In this document: piece by piece, positions 13,005 through 25,320 of the stretch
Layout: each line of letters begins with the position of its first letter
Position numbering within the stretch: position 1 is the first letter of the stretch
Source of the DNA: Lonicera japonica
Lineage: Eukaryota; Streptophyta; Magnoliopsida; Dipsacales; Caprifoliaceae
Assembly (NCBI GenBank): GCA_021464415.1
Contig: CM038468.1
Span: 28,570,969 to 28,634,968 of the forward strand
DNA: 64,000 bases
Reading direction: 5' to 3'
Translations under genes and position numbers: made by a program
The notes under the pieces: model-generated
The model's input: only the letters and a program-made list of their open reading frames with translations
Database searches by the model: none
Told to the model about the DNA's origin: nothing

Positions 13005-15707
13005 TAAGAATATCGTAAATGACACTAACATAACATTTGTAAAACTACGATAACAACTATGCGCAAAGATCATAAGCTTTAAAAGAGAAGGGCTTGAACC
13101 ATATTCAAAAAAATTCAAACACAGACCTAATTCAATATTTTTTTCAATTTTTAATTATAAAATTTAGTAAAAAATAAATTCTGAATTTAATATACATTAA
13201 AAATATATCAACAAACTGAAATTTTAATTTATATAAAAAAATTTGTTACTTTTGAAAAAAAAAATTTTTTTTTTTTTTTTTTGGTCTACAAAATAAAATA
13301 TTTGGATGTGAAGAATGTAGCCCTCCACGGCTCCACCCATATAATTCTAGAGTGTCTTATCAATTTAGCTTTTGTCGTTTGCTTATCTGTTTGTTTCTTT
13401 TTCTTTTTTTGAAACATATTTGCTTGTTTCTCTCACCGACACTTTTGCTTACTTGTCAAGTACTCCACTTAGTCATCTCTATAACTCAATTATTGACTCA
13501 AATTTAGTACAAAATTCCAAAATATGTATGGGATTTTCTTCAACTACAATCTAACTTAAAGAAAAAATTCAGTACAATATTATCAAACAAGTACGCGTAC
13601 GCGTTTTAATGACTACCGACAGTAATATAGATCTAGACTTTAGTTTAAGTAGTCAAATTTACAGTATATCGTATAAAGCGTCAAGGTTTGATTCTCTTCT
13701 CCTGCCCCTACCCCCTCATTAAACTTGCAAATATATGATTATTTGTATTAAAAAAATTAAAAATTGATAATGTTCTAATATTTTTTTATTTAAAAATACA
13801 TTTTTAATTTCTTCTTTTCTAGAAACTAATAAATTTGCTTGTTTTGTATCTTGTTAGTCGGTGAGAGGTATCAAAAATAAAAATGACTGATATTAGTTGA
13901 TTATTTCGTCATCTACAGTAAGCTTATATATTATATATGAAAATTAGATATTTCAACTTAACAATCTTATTTATTCGGGTGTTTTAAATTAATTAATTTC
14001 CTTTTTTGTTTGGACATAATTAATGTATCATATTTTATTGTATTAAATAAGTTTAATTTTTCGACATTCAGTAAATTAAATTTATTATTTTATTTTAAAT
14101 TTTCAAATTTTGATTTGTAAAATTGCTTCCAAATAATGCATTTGGCCCAAAAAACATTATTGCAAATGCCACATCAGCAAATATGGCCACATCAACAATT
14201 GAGAGTAAACTTTACACTAGGCTTGACATAATGATTGCTTTGGGATTTATGCCAACCCGTTTGACCAGTAAATGGGCTTTTGGGCCCGGTCAAAGTCCGA
14301 TAAAGTTGGACTATGGACTGAGGTTTTATTTTAACTCTGCTCGTGGGTCAGTCTAGCCCAACCCAATGTTTTTAGGTCCGACTTAAAGTCCGTCTAATAA
14401 GCCCATCAATTGATATATTTATATATATACTATTATAAAAGGAAGGTCGCGAAATTTTGGTGGTTTTTCTATTTTGTTCCGGCGTTTATTTTTTCTAATA
14501 AAATTAATTGTATTGTATGAAACTCGAACCTGCAAGTTTCAAGTTAAAAAAATAATATATTACCATTATTCTACTTCTTTACTTATTAAATATTTTTAAT
14601 TTTTACTTACGTATTCACTTGCATCATAAGAAAGTGCACTCGTATCGCGTAAGCTTAAATTGTCTAGTATGTAATATTTAAACGGATATAACCCAAATAT
14701 GATTAAAAATGTGTGGTGATAGTTATACCCCTTTAATTTATTACTAACACCCCTTGATTTAAATGGTTGGTTTTTTGTAGTGAGCACCAAACTTGTATTT
14801 CCTTTTATCCATTGGTTAAACACAATTAATACAAATCATTAACATTTACTAACATTTAATACAAATAATTAACAATTATTAACAATTAGTATAATAATTT
14901 AACCCCGACCATCATCAACAAAGAAACGAACTATAATCATAATTATTTGAACCTTGGATAATGCATTGTGAGAGTAGTGGTGGAAATGGTGATATGCGTT
15001 GTTTATATTTGTTTCACATTATTTAAAATGAAAACAAAACAAGAACTAGAAACATAGCATGTTTGCACTTGAACAAAACATGCTCTGGTCTGTGAAACTA
15101 GACTTGGCCCCCATAAATCGAGTAACAATGTCCTTAATGGTCTTATCCTGACCGAGTAAAACTGTCCTACTTGGTTTATTAGGATCGAGCTAGGTTGAAA
15201 GTTATTTAAACAATGATCAATTTATCTCAATTGAATAAGGTTGATGAATTCGATTGTTTATGATCCAGTAAGATAGCTTTACTCTGTGTCCATCAACTGG
15301 ATGGACCGACTGAAACGGCTGATATCCAAGTTACTCTATCCATATGGGCCGATTGAAATTGACAGAAAAAATAAAAGTTGGCCGTGCTAGGTGGAAATCC
15401 ACCAAGCATGTGGGTTCCTACTTCTTTACAGGAAACCGACTCTAGTTTCAAACTTCAAAACTTAGATCTTTATGTGGTTTTTTAACAATTGAGAACCCTA
15501 AACCTTAAATCAAACAAATTCAAATGATTAGCATTTCCTTTTATCCATTGTTAATGGGCTATAATTATCACCCTTTTATCCATATATTATGTATATGTGT
15601 CAGATATATATATATACACGTATATATATATAGATTTATATACCCTTTAGCCATTTATACAGGTCCAAGTACAATACCCTTTCATCCATATATATCCGTG
15701 CCGTGAG

Positions 15708-15742
<35 letters not shown>

Positions 15743-16560
15743 AATATATATATACATATGGGTGGGTGGGTGTTAATGGTGGAGAAGGAGATGGAAATAG
15801 AGGTGTGTGGAGGTGGAGGTAGAGGGGAAGAGAGAAAGTGAAGGATGGTGGTTGCGAAGATGGAGATGTTAGTGATAAATGATATAATTAATGTATTAAA
15901 GAGGGTGATGAGATAGGGGGTGTTAGTCATAAAAAATGAGTAAAAATGTGTTAGTTATAATAGGGGTGTTTGTCATAAATAAATAAAAAAAAAACACCCT
16001 TAAAAATACTTTGCCTTTTAAATTCATAATTTCAAAAATGTGACAAAGATAATTATAAAGTATCCCCAAATACTTTTTTTTTGAGTGTTCAAATAAATGA
16101 ATGAAGTTCATATAGTCGTTGAAATGTATTCATCTACATTGATACAATATTAATACATACTTGTATTATATATCAAAATGAAATTTTAAAAAATTTAACA
16201 CAAAAACTAAAAAGTAAGTCTATTTAGTCCAGACCTTCGGCCCGGTCCAAAAATAGCCCGTTTTGGGTGGGTTATGGGTATGCCTTAAACTCTAGGCCCA
16301 GCCTTGCTCAGCCCGTTGACCGGTCAAACCTTAATAAGTTTAACCCTAAAAGACTCGTGGGCCTTAAGTCATGTTGAGTTGGCCCGGCCCGGCGCATTTT
16401 GGGACCAACCATGAAAACTGTCTTCAATCATACTCAGGCTCGAAAAAAATTTTGTTTTTCATTTTTCAAAATATGTTTAACCGTAAAAGAATTTTTCACT
16501 GTTTAATTTCAACCAGGATAAAAAGCAAAAAACCTCGAATCAACGGAGTTACGTAATTGC
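13005..16560. other. Intergenic repeats, no gene recognised
   Basis: It holds an A9/T20 run (13258-13282); a B-box-like aggttcgagtttc on the minus strand near 14520; and (TATG)/(TG)n with (GGGT)n microsatellites at 15600-15770. Two stretches rich in ggcccggtc and gtttgacc words lie near 14250-14380 and, inverted, near 16230-16400; they could be the ends of a ~2.1-kb non-autonomous DNA element. No internal transposase was seen. Confidence 0.35.
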
Positions 16561-17133
16561 AAACTAAGAAAAAAATATGAACACGATTTTCTGTGACAGT
16601 GGTTTATTAAACGATACCTCACCTAAAGTTTTATCCTAAAGTTGCTAATTAGGTATATATACCAAATACACGCACGACGATTACCATTAGTAGGTTAAAC
16701 AATGTGCCGTAAAGTATTGGTATACTGAAGTTCTTGTAACATAAGCACAATAGAAATGCGCCGGAGGCAATGGCCCGCACCATTGCAGATGTTCTTACAC
16801 ATTTTATATGAGAAATGGAATCGCGAGGATGTACTAACCCATGTCTCACATCAGTCGTATTAACCGTTCAATGAACTCGAATGTTATTGTCAGTAGTATT
16901 ACATTTCTTGGATTCACGCGCCATAAATATTCGAACTACAACTGAGGCAGAAATTACACCAACAATGCAGGGGAAAATCGTACCGGTAATACATGCGTTA
17001 CATACAATAAGCAACACATAAAAATCCATTAGAAAATAACACAATTCATTCATGCAATCTTCAAGTCCTAAATAAGTCTAAAAAAGAGGGGCAAATCCCA
17101 TGCCTATATAGAGACAATGCAACTAACCCAAAA

Positions 17134-19318
17134 CTAGAATCCATCATTACCACCAGAATCACCAAACCCGCCACGGTAACCACCGCCGCCTCCCCCACCA
17201 CCACCAAAGCTGGTACGAGGAGGTCGTTCATTTGCATAACTGACTCGAATGTTCCTCCCATTAAGTTCCTGATTATATATATATACATAAAGGGAGTTGC
17301 AGCATAAGAAAAATGAAAAAAGAAAAATGCATCTTTGTGATTCGATTCTTGAAGCTTTGATCTTAAATTGTTGAAGCATCTTGAATTTTACCTGTCCGTC
17401 CATGGCCGAGAGTGCTGAGGTGGCACCTTCGTTATCGGAGAAGTTAACAAACCCAAATCCCCTAGACCTCCCGGTGTCTCTGTCAGTTATAACCTTGGCT
17501 ACGCATCATTAACAACTCAAAGCTTTATACAGATCCCTAAAATTACTAAAAGAGTAAGGATAAACATCTACATATACTGAAATAGATAAACATCCTTTTT
17601 TATTTAATAAACATTAGTTTTATTAAAAATAAAAAAAAATAAGTAATTAATGGTCTAATGGGTGACTAAAATTCGTTAAGAGTAAACCCGTAACCAATTC
17701 GTCATCATTTCGTGTCAAACTAGTAAACCCGATAACTACCCGAATTCGTTAAGGGCCCCACCATTAACTTATAACCTTGTGTCCATTCTTGCTGTGTTAA
17801 CGTGTGGTTCTAACAGATCTATACACACATATATATAGAAAGAGAGAGAGACCACTAAAATTACACAGTGATGAATCAAGTGAAACCAAAAGCATAATGT
17901 CAAAAAGAAAATTATCCCAACAAAACATTCTGAACCCTAAATGGAACCCGACGGTAAATTCTAGTGTGAAGACCTCAAAATTTATTCAAAGTCATAAATA
18001 TAGGGTTAATTTCAAGTACACCAACTGGTCAAAAATATAGTCATGCACCTTGCGACCTACAATATATGCCACAACCCTCCAATCGGCATAACATATTCAC
18101 TGATTATTATCATATTCTTAAAAAACAATAACGAACAGCTCCTAAAAACTCGGGGAAGTTCAGTGGCATTTTGTACAACGGTCCAAATGAAATTCACCCA
18201 AAAGTTTGCGCGGCCATATCTTTTTAAGTTCTTGATGTTTGAGCAGTTACCAAATCAAAGCAGAAAAAGCTGCATTCTAAACACTCAAGTCATTATGCAA
18301 GTAATACAATACACAAAAACCCATTGACCAAGTTTTCATGCATCCTTTCTCTCAAAAAGATTGGCCCGCTATAAACTTTTAAAGGAAAAACTAGTTGAAC
18401 TTAATTAATCGTCAAGGTTACAACACTTTTTCCCAATTATGAGATTTGGTACATTAATAATGTCTGAACAGGGAAACAAGACTATCAATTTGAGATATCC
18501 CAAAAAGAAAAGTAGCAGTGTAGCACTATCAATTTGACATCGAGAGGGTACTACATAAGAATTTTTTTTTGTCATGTAAAACCCAAAACAGGCCAGCTAC
18601 TGATGAGAATAGAGGATGTAGGGGCCCACTTTTTTGTTAAGTAAACAGATAGCATAGCAGCCGTTAAAAGAACAGTCTGGCAAAATAGACCAGATTTCCT
18701 ATATCCAATTGCAAATAAACTTGATTACAATCTATGGAGGGAAGAACGAGTTTATTATCCACACACCACAACACCTCGTCTTTGCAAGCTCAAAATTTCA
18801 ACATCAGTTGTTATACTGATGAAATCCATACATAAAACCAAAGCTTCCACAAGCTATTACAACACCATATATTGGATTTCCAATTTGCCCCTATTATTTA
18901 TTTTTTTCCCCAATTATCACCATTGAAGTAATACTTACTTTATTGAACTTTCCTCATTCTTTCGATTTGGATTATTGATGCACAAGAAAAGGGCTTCATA
19001 GTCTAATTCTATTTAAACAAAACAGTTTAAATTGGACCTCACCCTCAGTAACATCACCGAAGCTGGCAAACGCGTCTCTCAGAGACTGGTCATCGGTTCC
19101 GTAAGAAAGACCTAAGAAAATAAAGATAAACCATTATTGTTCAAGAGAACCGAAACATCATAAGATTTATATTTAGTTCAACAAATAACATTTTTAATAA
19201 GCATACCCCCGATGAAAAGCTTTGAAGATGACATGCTCCGGATAGCATTAAGCATCGATGGGCTGTTATAGGAGATGGTCTGCCTCATGAGGCTTCCGAT
19301 TCTATTGCAGAATGCCAT
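17134..19318 (-). CDS. RBG2: Mitochondrial-type glycine-rich RNA-binding protein (one RRM)
   Basis: Four coding exons join without a break: 19207-19318, 19043-19111, 17392-17498 and 17134-17268 (423 nt, 140 aa, TAG stop). All introns are GT-AG. Residues 1-30 (start MAFCNRIGSLMRQ) are basic and hydroxylated with no acidic residue, as in a mitochondrial presequence. The single RRM follows, with RNP2 as KLFIGGLSYG and RNP1 as RGFGFVNF. The C-terminus is a short glycine-rich tail (nine consecutive Gly, then YRGGFGDSGG). Family proteins bind RNA and are linked to organelle RNA editing/splicing and to cold or stress responses. The N-terminus and layout resemble Arabidopsis GR-RBP2/RBG2; the Gly tail is shorter. 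The symbol is by resemblance, not proven orthology. Nothing in the gene looks broken. Confidence 0.92.
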
Positions 19319-20886
19319 TTTGAAAGAACCTGTGAATGTATTCATGGGAAAATTTCACAAATTGTTAATTTTAAAACTGCCGAATTACAAGATGATAGTA
19401 GCTTAACAGCCAACAAATTAAAATAATCAGCACATCATAGCACAAAGTTCTCGTTAGAATCTGGAAAATAGCGGCAAATGTTGGGGACAAAATAGAACAA
19501 GTGACAAACTCGACAGAATAGCCATAAAAAGTATGGCCTCAAATAGGGTAGTCGAAAATATAAATACACTTAAGATAATGGTGGTACTATTGCCAAAGCC
19601 ATTATGGCTATTGACAAAGCAATGTACAACAATAGAAGCACATAGTACAACTTCTCAAAGAAGTACTATGCTCTGGCAAAGGCATAATTGGTTTGGCAAT
19701 AGGTGTACCCTCAAATAAAACCGAATAACATCTGGGTAAACAAGAACAAGTGAATATAAGAACTGGTTCAATCTTCTCATTTGATGAAATATATAAGCAA
19801 TTTGTCACAAAAAAGGGAGAACCACGGGCATCTCCAACCAAGGGACACTAAGCAAGGGGCGATTGCATTCAGATCACATACAATAATAAAAACATTGGAC
19901 TATTCAAAGTTGTACCACGGATATAGATTATATATAGTCAGCGTTATGCAATCAGACACCATAATATACGGAAAATATGAAAATTTGAGCTATTCCAATC
20001 GAAAAGAACAGCAATCAAACATGAGAAAAAAGTGCAAAATGACATTAAACAGCAACACTTGCTCTTAGCCTAATTTCATACTTTCAGTCTTCAACAACAT
20101 AACATCATTCTACAACACCAACAGATAATAAATATACATGTACACAAACGCACTCGCACACCAATGGCACTAAGATCTAATTTACACTTGTACATCTTTC
20201 ATCTAAACCCTTAAAAAACATCTTTCATCTCACCCACTCCAATCTTTTCCAAGAACAATTATCCCTTATTATATAGATAGTAATGAGACTTTCATTGGTG
20301 AGTACACAAATAAATCCCACGAAATCAAATCATTCATGATAACATGAAGACCTTAAAGCTTTTCAACATAGTAATTGCTCGTTTGGGTTGGAGAATTTGT
20401 TCGTTTTTGGAACCCAAGACGGTAATTTCACATAGAAAGTTTGAACTTTATAAACTTATGATTCAACTTCTTGATATTAATTATACGAGAATTCTAGTGT
20501 GAATTTACCGTTTCATGATTCCACCGGCGAACCAAAATTCAAACCAAACGAGCACTAAATGGAGGCTCAACAAATATAAACAGTCCAAACAGAAATGAAC
20601 ACAAATCAAAAGTACAAAAACAAGACTTAAACCACAAGATCACTATCAAATACCACAACAATCAAAACCAAACCAAAATCAAGAGAACAAGAAGCTAACA
20701 TTAGTACATATAGAATAATAAATACAAAAGGAACCACAAGAAAAAGAACCCAAATCATAACAAAACAGAACATCAACATAGAAATGAAGATCAAATACTC
20801 ACAAAAATATGAACCAAATCTAAATTAACAAGAAAAAAGAAGAAGCTGGAACTAGTTGAGATTTAACAAAGATAAATTGTTTACCT

Positions 20887-20922
<36 letters not shown>

Positions 20923-20995
20923 GAGAGGTGATCAGAGGCAAGAAGAGGGGGTTTTAGCAGAGGAAGAGTGAAGGGAAGCGGCTAGGGTTTATGCC
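19319..20995 (-). promoter_or_regulatory. 5' UTR with 1.55-kb leader intron and (GA)n tract
   Basis: The UTR is split. A first non-coding exon, roughly 20885-20990, ends CCAAG|GTAAAC (donor at 20884). The acceptor ATTCACAG lies just before 19329, eleven bases upstream of the start codon. The leader intron therefore spans 19330-20884. The first exon reads as a long (TC)n tract on the coding strand (20888-20922) and begins near AAACCCTAGCC, a telo-box-like word common in genes for RNA and translation proteins. Long leader introns with CT-rich first exons are typical of strongly expressed plant genes and often raise expression. Confidence 0.75.
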
Positions 20996-21080
20996 ACTCT
21001 TTCTCTCTCTTGAAAAATATCTGGGTCCTTTAATAGATTGACACGTGCTGCTTTTTTTTGGGTTTTGTTCTCCTGCGCTC
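20996..21080 (-). promoter_or_regulatory. Core promoter region of the RNA-binding-protein gene
   Basis: A G-box-type core CACGTG lies at about 21041-21046 (gacacgtgctg). A weak TATA-like word (gatattttt on the coding strand) lies closer to the inferred start. A G-box with ABRE-like context suits the stress response known for this family. No classical TATAAA box is present, so the exact start site is uncertain. Confidence 0.4.
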
Positions 21081-21469
21081 ACTTTTTGCTGCATACGAAG
21101 TTTTTGGTACATATACAAAAATTATTATAAAATAATATTAAATACAGTATAAAAATATGTTTAATTATTATTGGACCAAGTATAATTATCTTATTATATA
21201 CACGTAGAATGTATTCTAATACTAATACTTTGAAAAGGTTAGTTTGGAGATAGATTTGACACTGTGTTGAATAAAGTGATATAATTAGACAATTAGTGGC
21301 ACGTTCAAGATCAAGAAATATATTAGGAATGTGTTTGTAAATCTACTTTTTTTTGTAGTTTAATTTTGAGTATTTATATTGACAAAGCAATTATCTCTTT
21401 AGCAATATATAATACTGCTTTGAGAAAAAATATTGTATACTTTTAAAGTTGCACATTGCTCTTAAAATA

Positions 21470-21854
21470 AGAGCCGTGATATTTACACTCTTATATTTGT
21501 GATGAACACTTCTTTATGGTAAATTTATTATCACTAACACTTTTTTAAAACTCGCTTAATGAGAGATAAGTGCAATCATATACACTCGGTTCAGACGGAG
21601 AGAGTTTGTTGGTAAGAACTCGCCTAACATCAGGCAATAGAGTGCCGTACTGTTTTTCAAATAAGGATCGTCTAATTAAAGGTGAGTGCATTCGCATAAA
21701 TTCGTCTCAAATGGAGATAATATGTTCCTAAGCATTCTCTTAACATTAGACAATGGAAATGTGTTTTTGATAAATAAAGGAGCGTTAAAATATTTTTTTA
21801 ATTAAATTTTAAGAGTGTTTGTCACATATTTAGAGGGTGTAAATAACACTACTC
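21470..21854. mobile_element. 385-bp MITE with ~44-bp terminal inverted repeats
   Basis: The left end reads agagccgtgatatttacac and the inverted right end reads agagtagtgttatttacac. The match continues through ctctt/ccctc, atttgtga and acaaacactct-type words. A second copy of the right end alone (agggtgtaaataacactgct) lies at about 21942-21962, followed by the same gagactctca word. The superfamily is not assigned because no clear target duplication is visible. Confidence 0.6.
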
Positions 21855-22289
21855 TAAAATTATGGAGGAGGGACTCTCAGCCTATTTTCTCTTGTAAAGA
21901 TACCCTATTGCTTTACCCTTCTTTTAGATAATAAATAATTTAAAAGGGTGTAAATAACACTGCTCTAAAATCATGGGAGAGAGACTCTCAATAGTAGAAA
22001 TGACAATATTATCCAAATCTTAAAATGACACTAAAATCTTAAAAAAATATATAATTTTGTAGTACAACCCACTAAAATCTTAAAATGCCCCAATTCTTTT
22101 TTCTATATATTTTTTTAATTACAATATTATCCAAATCTTAAAATTATACGAGTATGATAGATAGCTTAGTAGTAGAACCCACAAAAACTAAAATACTCAA
22201 GCTCAACGTCACTAACGCTAACCCCCTACTTGTAAAAGTAATTGTATCGTTTGTTAAAAAAAAAATATATTTTGGTCCTTCCCCCCTTT

Positions 22290-22498
22290 TTTTTGACAAG
22301 CGCAAAAAGAAGATTATATTATATCAATAGCTAGAACATCATAAATAAAGCGGAGGGAAACATCCTCCCAATATCCCGAACCAGACGAAGAATCAGAAGC
22401 ACAAGCTAAGCAATGTGTCACCTAGTTCGCTGACCTACACACAAACCAAAAATCAACTCCTAGGTTATCCTGCGCGAGGATTTTACAATCCTGCCACA
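22290..22498 (-). pseudogene. LINE-type RNase H (RVT_3) 3' fragment
   Basis: On the minus strand, after a few bases, the frame reads DCKILAQ, then FWFVCRSAN, a stop, VTHCLACA and finally YWEDVSLRFIYDVLAIDII with a stop. This matches the C-terminal RNase H module of plant non-LTR retrotransposons (D-C-x-x-L, then RRSAN-x-VAH, then a W and a hydrophobic end). The stop replaces the usual Gln in SANQVAH. An A-run follows on the minus strand near 22290, as expected of a LINE 3' end. It is truncated at its 5' side and is not functional. Confidence 0.65.
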
Positions 22499-22499
22499 G

Positions 22500-23097
22500 A
22501 AAGGGTATTATTTGCTACTTTGTTTTCTGTTTTTTTAATTTCCAAAGTATTTTTAGTCAAAAAAGTATTTCACCTTTTTCTTTCTTCTCGTCACAGTGGC
22601 CATCTTCTTTAAATTCTTATATTACCTTTGATTAAGTTTAATAAACTGCACTCATGATCCGTCCTATTAGGACGGCCATCTTTACAAAAAAGGGAAAAAA
22701 GGATTGTTCATTGGTAGAGAGAAACTCTATCATTAGATCATCGACATTAAATTTAATTAAAAAATATAATGCAATAATGGTGAGACAATCATTAAGGATT
22801 TTAATAGTTGAAAATTTACATATATATTAGTTTTAAAGTACACTTAATTATAGATTGAACTTTCAGACGAAAGTTTTGACAAACGAACGATATATCATAT
22901 CATATATAATAGAAATCATCCTACATTTCAATGAAGTTTAACTATGTAATCATACAAATGGATGGTTCTTTGTTTGTTAAAAATTTGACTTTCTTCTAAT
23001 AACTACTACAATTATTAATACAATTAGTATTTACAGTTTTTTTTTCTTAGAAAAGTATCATCCAATTGTATATAAGATGTGATATTTTAATAACTAA
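22500..23097 (+). repeat. ~600-bp dispersed repeat, copy 1
   Basis: It is homologous over its length with 38010-38632, in the same orientation. Shared anchors are tactttgttttc, catcttctttaaatt(c)ttatatta, gattaagtttaataaa, cactcatgatc, attgaactttca and attaatataattagtattta-like words. It has no reading frame. Possible identities are a solo LTR or a non-autonomous element; neither end shows a convincing target duplication. Confidence 0.65.
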
Positions 23098-23104
23098 TGT
23101 GTGT

Positions 23105-24018
23105 CAACTTCGGGTCCAGCTAGATGGATCCTATCTTTGCTTACCTCAAGCAAGGCACCCTTCATTCCGACAGTAAGAAGGCACACAGAATCAGATTCCA
23201 ATCAACCAGGTATTGGATTTCACCGGGAGGGGTGCTTTATAGAAGATCGTTCTCGGGAGGATATCTTCAATGTGTTCATCCAGATAGGGTAAAAGATTTT
23301 CTAATCGAGCTACATGAGGGGAGTTACGGAAGCCATACTGGGGGCAAGTCCTTAGCCCACTGAGCTCGCTCACAGGGTTACTAGTAGCCCTACATGTAGA
23401 AAGATGCACTAGCATACGTGCAAAAATGTGAAAAGTGTCAAAAATTCTCACCTATCATCAGGCAAGCAGCCACGGACCTTTGTCCTCTGACCAGTCTTTG
23501 GCTATTTGCTCATTAGGGGCTAGATATCGTTGGACCATTCCTAAAGTCAGTGCGCAAGAAGTATTGCTCGTCAGTATTAACTATTTCACTAAATGAGTGG
23601 AAGCATAACCTCTGACCAAAATCTGAAATGACGTTGTGAAGTCTTCCATGTGGAAAAATATTATCATTTGCTTTGGCATCCCTAAAACATTGATTGTCGA
23701 CAACGGCACTCAATTCAAAAGCTCGGACATCAGGGATTTTTATGACATATACAAGATCAAACACTCTTTTTCTTCTCCCAGCTATCCTCAAGGAAATGGA
23801 TATGCAGAGGCATCAAACAAAGTAATTCTAGATGGTCTGGAAAAAAAAAAGGCCTAATGAGGCAAAAAATACATGGGTGGAACAGCTCCTTACAATTTTG
23901 TGGGCTTACAGAACAACACCAATGAGGTCAACCAGGGAAACACCTTTCTCCATGACTTATGGTACATAAGCTATTATCCTTTTAGAGGTCGGATTACCCT
24001 CCCTAAGGGCCTCCTTGG
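23105..24018 (+). pseudogene. Ty3/Gypsy integrase remnant
   Basis: The translated pieces run in integrase order: a linker with WMDPIFAYLKQGTLHSDSKK and LYRRS; an HHCC zinc finger (HEGSYGSHTGG, then CEKCQKF); the catalytic core with GLDIVGPF (first Asp), VDNGTQF (second Asp) and YPQGNGYAEASNK (Glu); and the downstream TWVEQLL, AYRTTP, ETPFSMTYG words. Several frameshifts and stops separate these pieces, so no enzyme can be made. This is a typical old plant Gypsy fragment; protease, RT and RNase H are not seen upstream. Confidence 0.85.
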
Positions 24019-25320
24019 TTGTCACAACCCGAATTTTGGGCTGAAAATAATTTAATTTAAATAAAATAGTGAGATTTTTATATATAAAAAATAATAATTA
24101 AATAATTTTATTTAATTATCAAAATCCAAATCCACAATAATACGAATTCTTTTTACAAAGAAAAAGATAAAATATACAAAAAGTCTTTCAAAATTTTGGC
24201 CGAAGGATTTACGCGACTCTAACCCCGAATACAATCAAACAATTTATATAAATATTAATATACAAGAATTTCGCATTTAGCATATTCTTACAATAAAATG
24301 AAATAATACGAAACGCTTTTAAAAATTTCTTGCCCAAAGGAGCTTCTTATTATCCTCTAGCTTTTTAGGGCATCACCTTGGGCCTTACTGATGATTGCCT
24401 TCCTGTCATTTAGAACCCTGAATTTATGGGCAGCCTGTCAAATGCGACGATAGTTTGGTAGAAAAATAGAAGTCATTAAAAACAGCAAAGCAAAGGTTAA
24501 AAGCAACAACCAAATTCATAAAAGGGGAAGGAGCTCAGTAACTTGCCTTCAACATGTCCTAGAGGGCTTCATTCCTCAGCTGGACAATGGGGCTATCTTT
24601 GTGCTCGGTCACAACATCAGCCTTTGTGATCCCATACATGATGATGGCCGCAATAGATGGAGATCGATAGAGGGAATCTGACCCCCTCAGAACCCTATCT
24701 TAATAGCGAAAGGTCGGATGCCACTCAAGATCTAGCTTTTTTTGTACCTGTTCAACCACTGTGGGATGAACATTTTTAATAGGGAGGTCGGCGGCAGCCA
24801 CCTCCTGAGATGTTACCACCTCTGCATCCTTGCTTATAAGAGGAAGCAGAAGGAGAACTAACAACATTTTTTTTGAAACAGTAACATTGTCTCTTCTGGG
24901 TTCGTCCATCTTGGGTACCTTCACTAGCCTCCCCAGCCCTTGCTTCTGCTTGTAGGGCTTGTTTCAAGTTCCTCCTCCTTGGAGCCATCCCTGCTGTGTT
25001 TTCTGTGTCTTCAAAAAGCTCAAGTATCTCGGGGTCGATGGGAGTGCTCTACTCTGAGATTGTCCAACCTCTTTCTCCTTGCCCCTCTTGATAGGCGCTG
25101 CAGAGCTCGTACCTCCCAAATTAAGGAACTGTGGCCAACCTAATCAAGCTAATTGGGCTGCTATTTGATCAAATCTTTATCAAGTGGAGTCTATCCAAGC
25201 AAATTGTGGGCAGCTCGGGGGTGATCGTCAATCCGAGCTCCAATCATTCCGTTGTGATTGATATAATTGGGTTGACAGAGTCCCAATTTACAACTTTCTT
25301 ACTCGGACATTTGGAACAAA
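24019..25320. other. Possible Gypsy LTR start and minus-strand coding-like relic
   Basis: Right after the integrase relic, tgtcacaacccgaattttgg at 24019 looks like the start of an LTR, but no matching copy lies in the window. Between about 24390 and 25000 the minus strand is less AT-rich and reads like decayed coding sequence: a basic start MAPRRRNLKQALQAEARAGE, then an acidic/Val-rich stretch, then IMYGITKADVV and VQLRNEAL. It may be a gag-like or transposon-associated frame; I do not recognise the family. Confidence 0.3.

Noticed and set aside
14250..16400. A 2.1-kb DNA transposon bounded by ggcccggtc/gtttgacc stretches.
   Set aside because: The inverted match is short and patchy, and there is no target duplication or transposase; kept only as a remark in the intergenic entry.
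17804..18327. Short open frames in the RNA-binding-protein gene region (78 and 94 codons, plus strand).
   Set aside because: They lie antisense in intron 3 (17499-19042), have no family motif, and are near-random in composition.
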